From Schaalia sp. lx-260 (lineage in GTDB: Bacteria; Actinomycetota; Actinomycetes; Actinomycetales; Actinomycetaceae): a DNA stretch of 64,000 nucleotides. The stretch is taken from NCBI RefSeq assembly GCF_021083645.1, contig NZ_JAJNRQ010000002.1:62001-126000 (forward strand), written 5' to 3'. The position numbers were made by a program, and so were the translations under genes. Below the pieces are notes generated by a model. It saw only the letters and a program-made list of their open reading frames with translations, did not search any database and was not told the origin of the DNA. The first letter of the stretch is position 1, and the number at the start of each line of letters is the position of its first letter. Of the stretch, positions 63,738 through 64,000 are shown in pieces.

Positions 63738-64000
63738 ATGGCATGTGTTTCTTTTGTTCTGGTCAGCCACAGTATGCAACTAGCGCAGGGGCTTGCTGAA
63801 CTTGCAGCTCAAATGGCTCCTAACGTGCATATCCTGCCGGCTGGAGGTCGTGAAGATAACGGACTTGGCACCTCATATGATCGTATTGACATGGCAATCA
63901 ACACGGCACTTTCACATGTGAGTGAAGAAGTAGATGGCGGAGTCCTTATCCTCACCGATCTAGGGTCGGCAACAATGACAGCAGAATCTGTTGTTGAAAT
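63738..64000 (+). CDS. dhaM: PTS-dependent dihydroxyacetone kinase phosphotransferase subunit DhaM (3' truncated)
   Basis: The first 87 codons are inside the window. The sequence reads MACVSFVLVSHSMQLAQGLAELAAQM, with the phosphorylatable histidine at residue 11 in VSHS. DNGLGTSYDRIDMAI and TDLGSATMTAES follow. This is the EIIA-mannose-like domain of DhaM. Whether it carries fused HPr and EI-like domains, as in Escherichia coli, cannot be seen. Only AAAAA precedes the ATG, so translation is probably coupled to dhaL. Confidence 0.92.
   Translation, partial: MACVSFVLVSHSMQLAQGLAELAAQMAPNVHILPAGGREDNGLGTSYDRIDMAINTALSHVSEEVDGGVLILTDLGSATMTAESVVE

Noticed and set aside
1-64000. Defence island, prophage, integrative element or insertion sequence
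   Set aside because: Every long frame matches housekeeping or metabolic families, and no integrase, transposase, terminal repeats or att-like duplications at the tRNA genes were seen.

Overview
The window looks like a chromosomal segment of a low-to-moderate GC actinobacterium, most likely in or near the Actinomycetaceae. By eye the GC content is in the upper 40s percent; it was not computed. Lineage markers are a translational T-box in front of ileS, the order ileS-folC, the order thrS-HIT protein-CDP-alcohol phosphatidyltransferase (phosphatidylinositol-phosphate synthase type), a HisN-type histidinol phosphatase, a DUF3516 helicase, and the pair FAH hydrolase / gltX. Almost everything is recognisable chromosomal metabolism. 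I saw no transposase, integrase, CRISPR array, rRNA or phage gene.

Layout. 1-1839: 3' part of dnaE. 2039-10979: a complete sialic-acid module, with a GntR/FCD regulator divergent from a seven-gene operon (binding lipoprotein, permease, permease-ATPase fusion, ATPase, N-acetylneuraminate lyase, ROK kinase, ManNAc-6-P epimerase). The control region has a good promoter followed by overlapping dyads. 11191-12926: two alpha/beta hydrolases. 13104-16356: an AT-rich ABC exporter of the FtsX/MacB type. 16614-17075: a small actinobacterial DUF protein. 17181-21661: sbcCD. 21797-23994: hisN and a short methionine-synthase-like gene. 24424-28998: ilvD, cimA (isoleucine precursors from pyruvate) and a lipoate-protein ligase with swapped domain order. 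29141-32641: YggS-type PLP protein and a Ski2-like helicase. 32966-36605: an AGCS amino-acid/sodium symporter, a MalY/PatB C-S lyase and a FAH-family hydrolase. 36835-38745: gltX followed by tRNA-Gln and two identical tRNA-Glu genes. 38966-42881: thrS, HIT, pgsA-like and NUDIX genes. 43007-44781: a secreted lipase-like protein with a membrane-anchored partner. 45145-46575: U32 peptidase / tRNA hydroxylase family. 47033-51822: M1 and M13 zinc peptidases. 52215-56298: glpABC, anaerobic glycerol-3-phosphate dehydrogenase. 56480-61875: T-box, ileS, folC. 62103-64000: dhaK, dhaL and the start of dhaM, a PTS-type dihydroxyacetone kinase.

How the genes work together. The nan operon would import sialic acid and convert it to GlcNAc-6-P; nagA and nagB would have to lie elsewhere. 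glpABC and dhaKLM both feed dihydroxyacetone phosphate into glycolysis and point to glycerol use under low oxygen. Two peptidases, the amino-acid symporter, the sialic-acid module and the secreted lipase fit a host-associated, mucosal lifestyle; this is inference.

The best non-coding observations are the ileS T-box with an explicit Shine-Dalgarno sequestrator, the nan operator array, a 19-bp intercistronic hairpin after the sialic-acid binding protein, a dyad overlapping the pepN -10 box, leaderless-type starts for gltX and the M13 peptidase, a structured thrS leader, and half-site repeats before dhaK. I did not find a clearly undescribed defence or mobile system; the less explained items are listed with modest scores.
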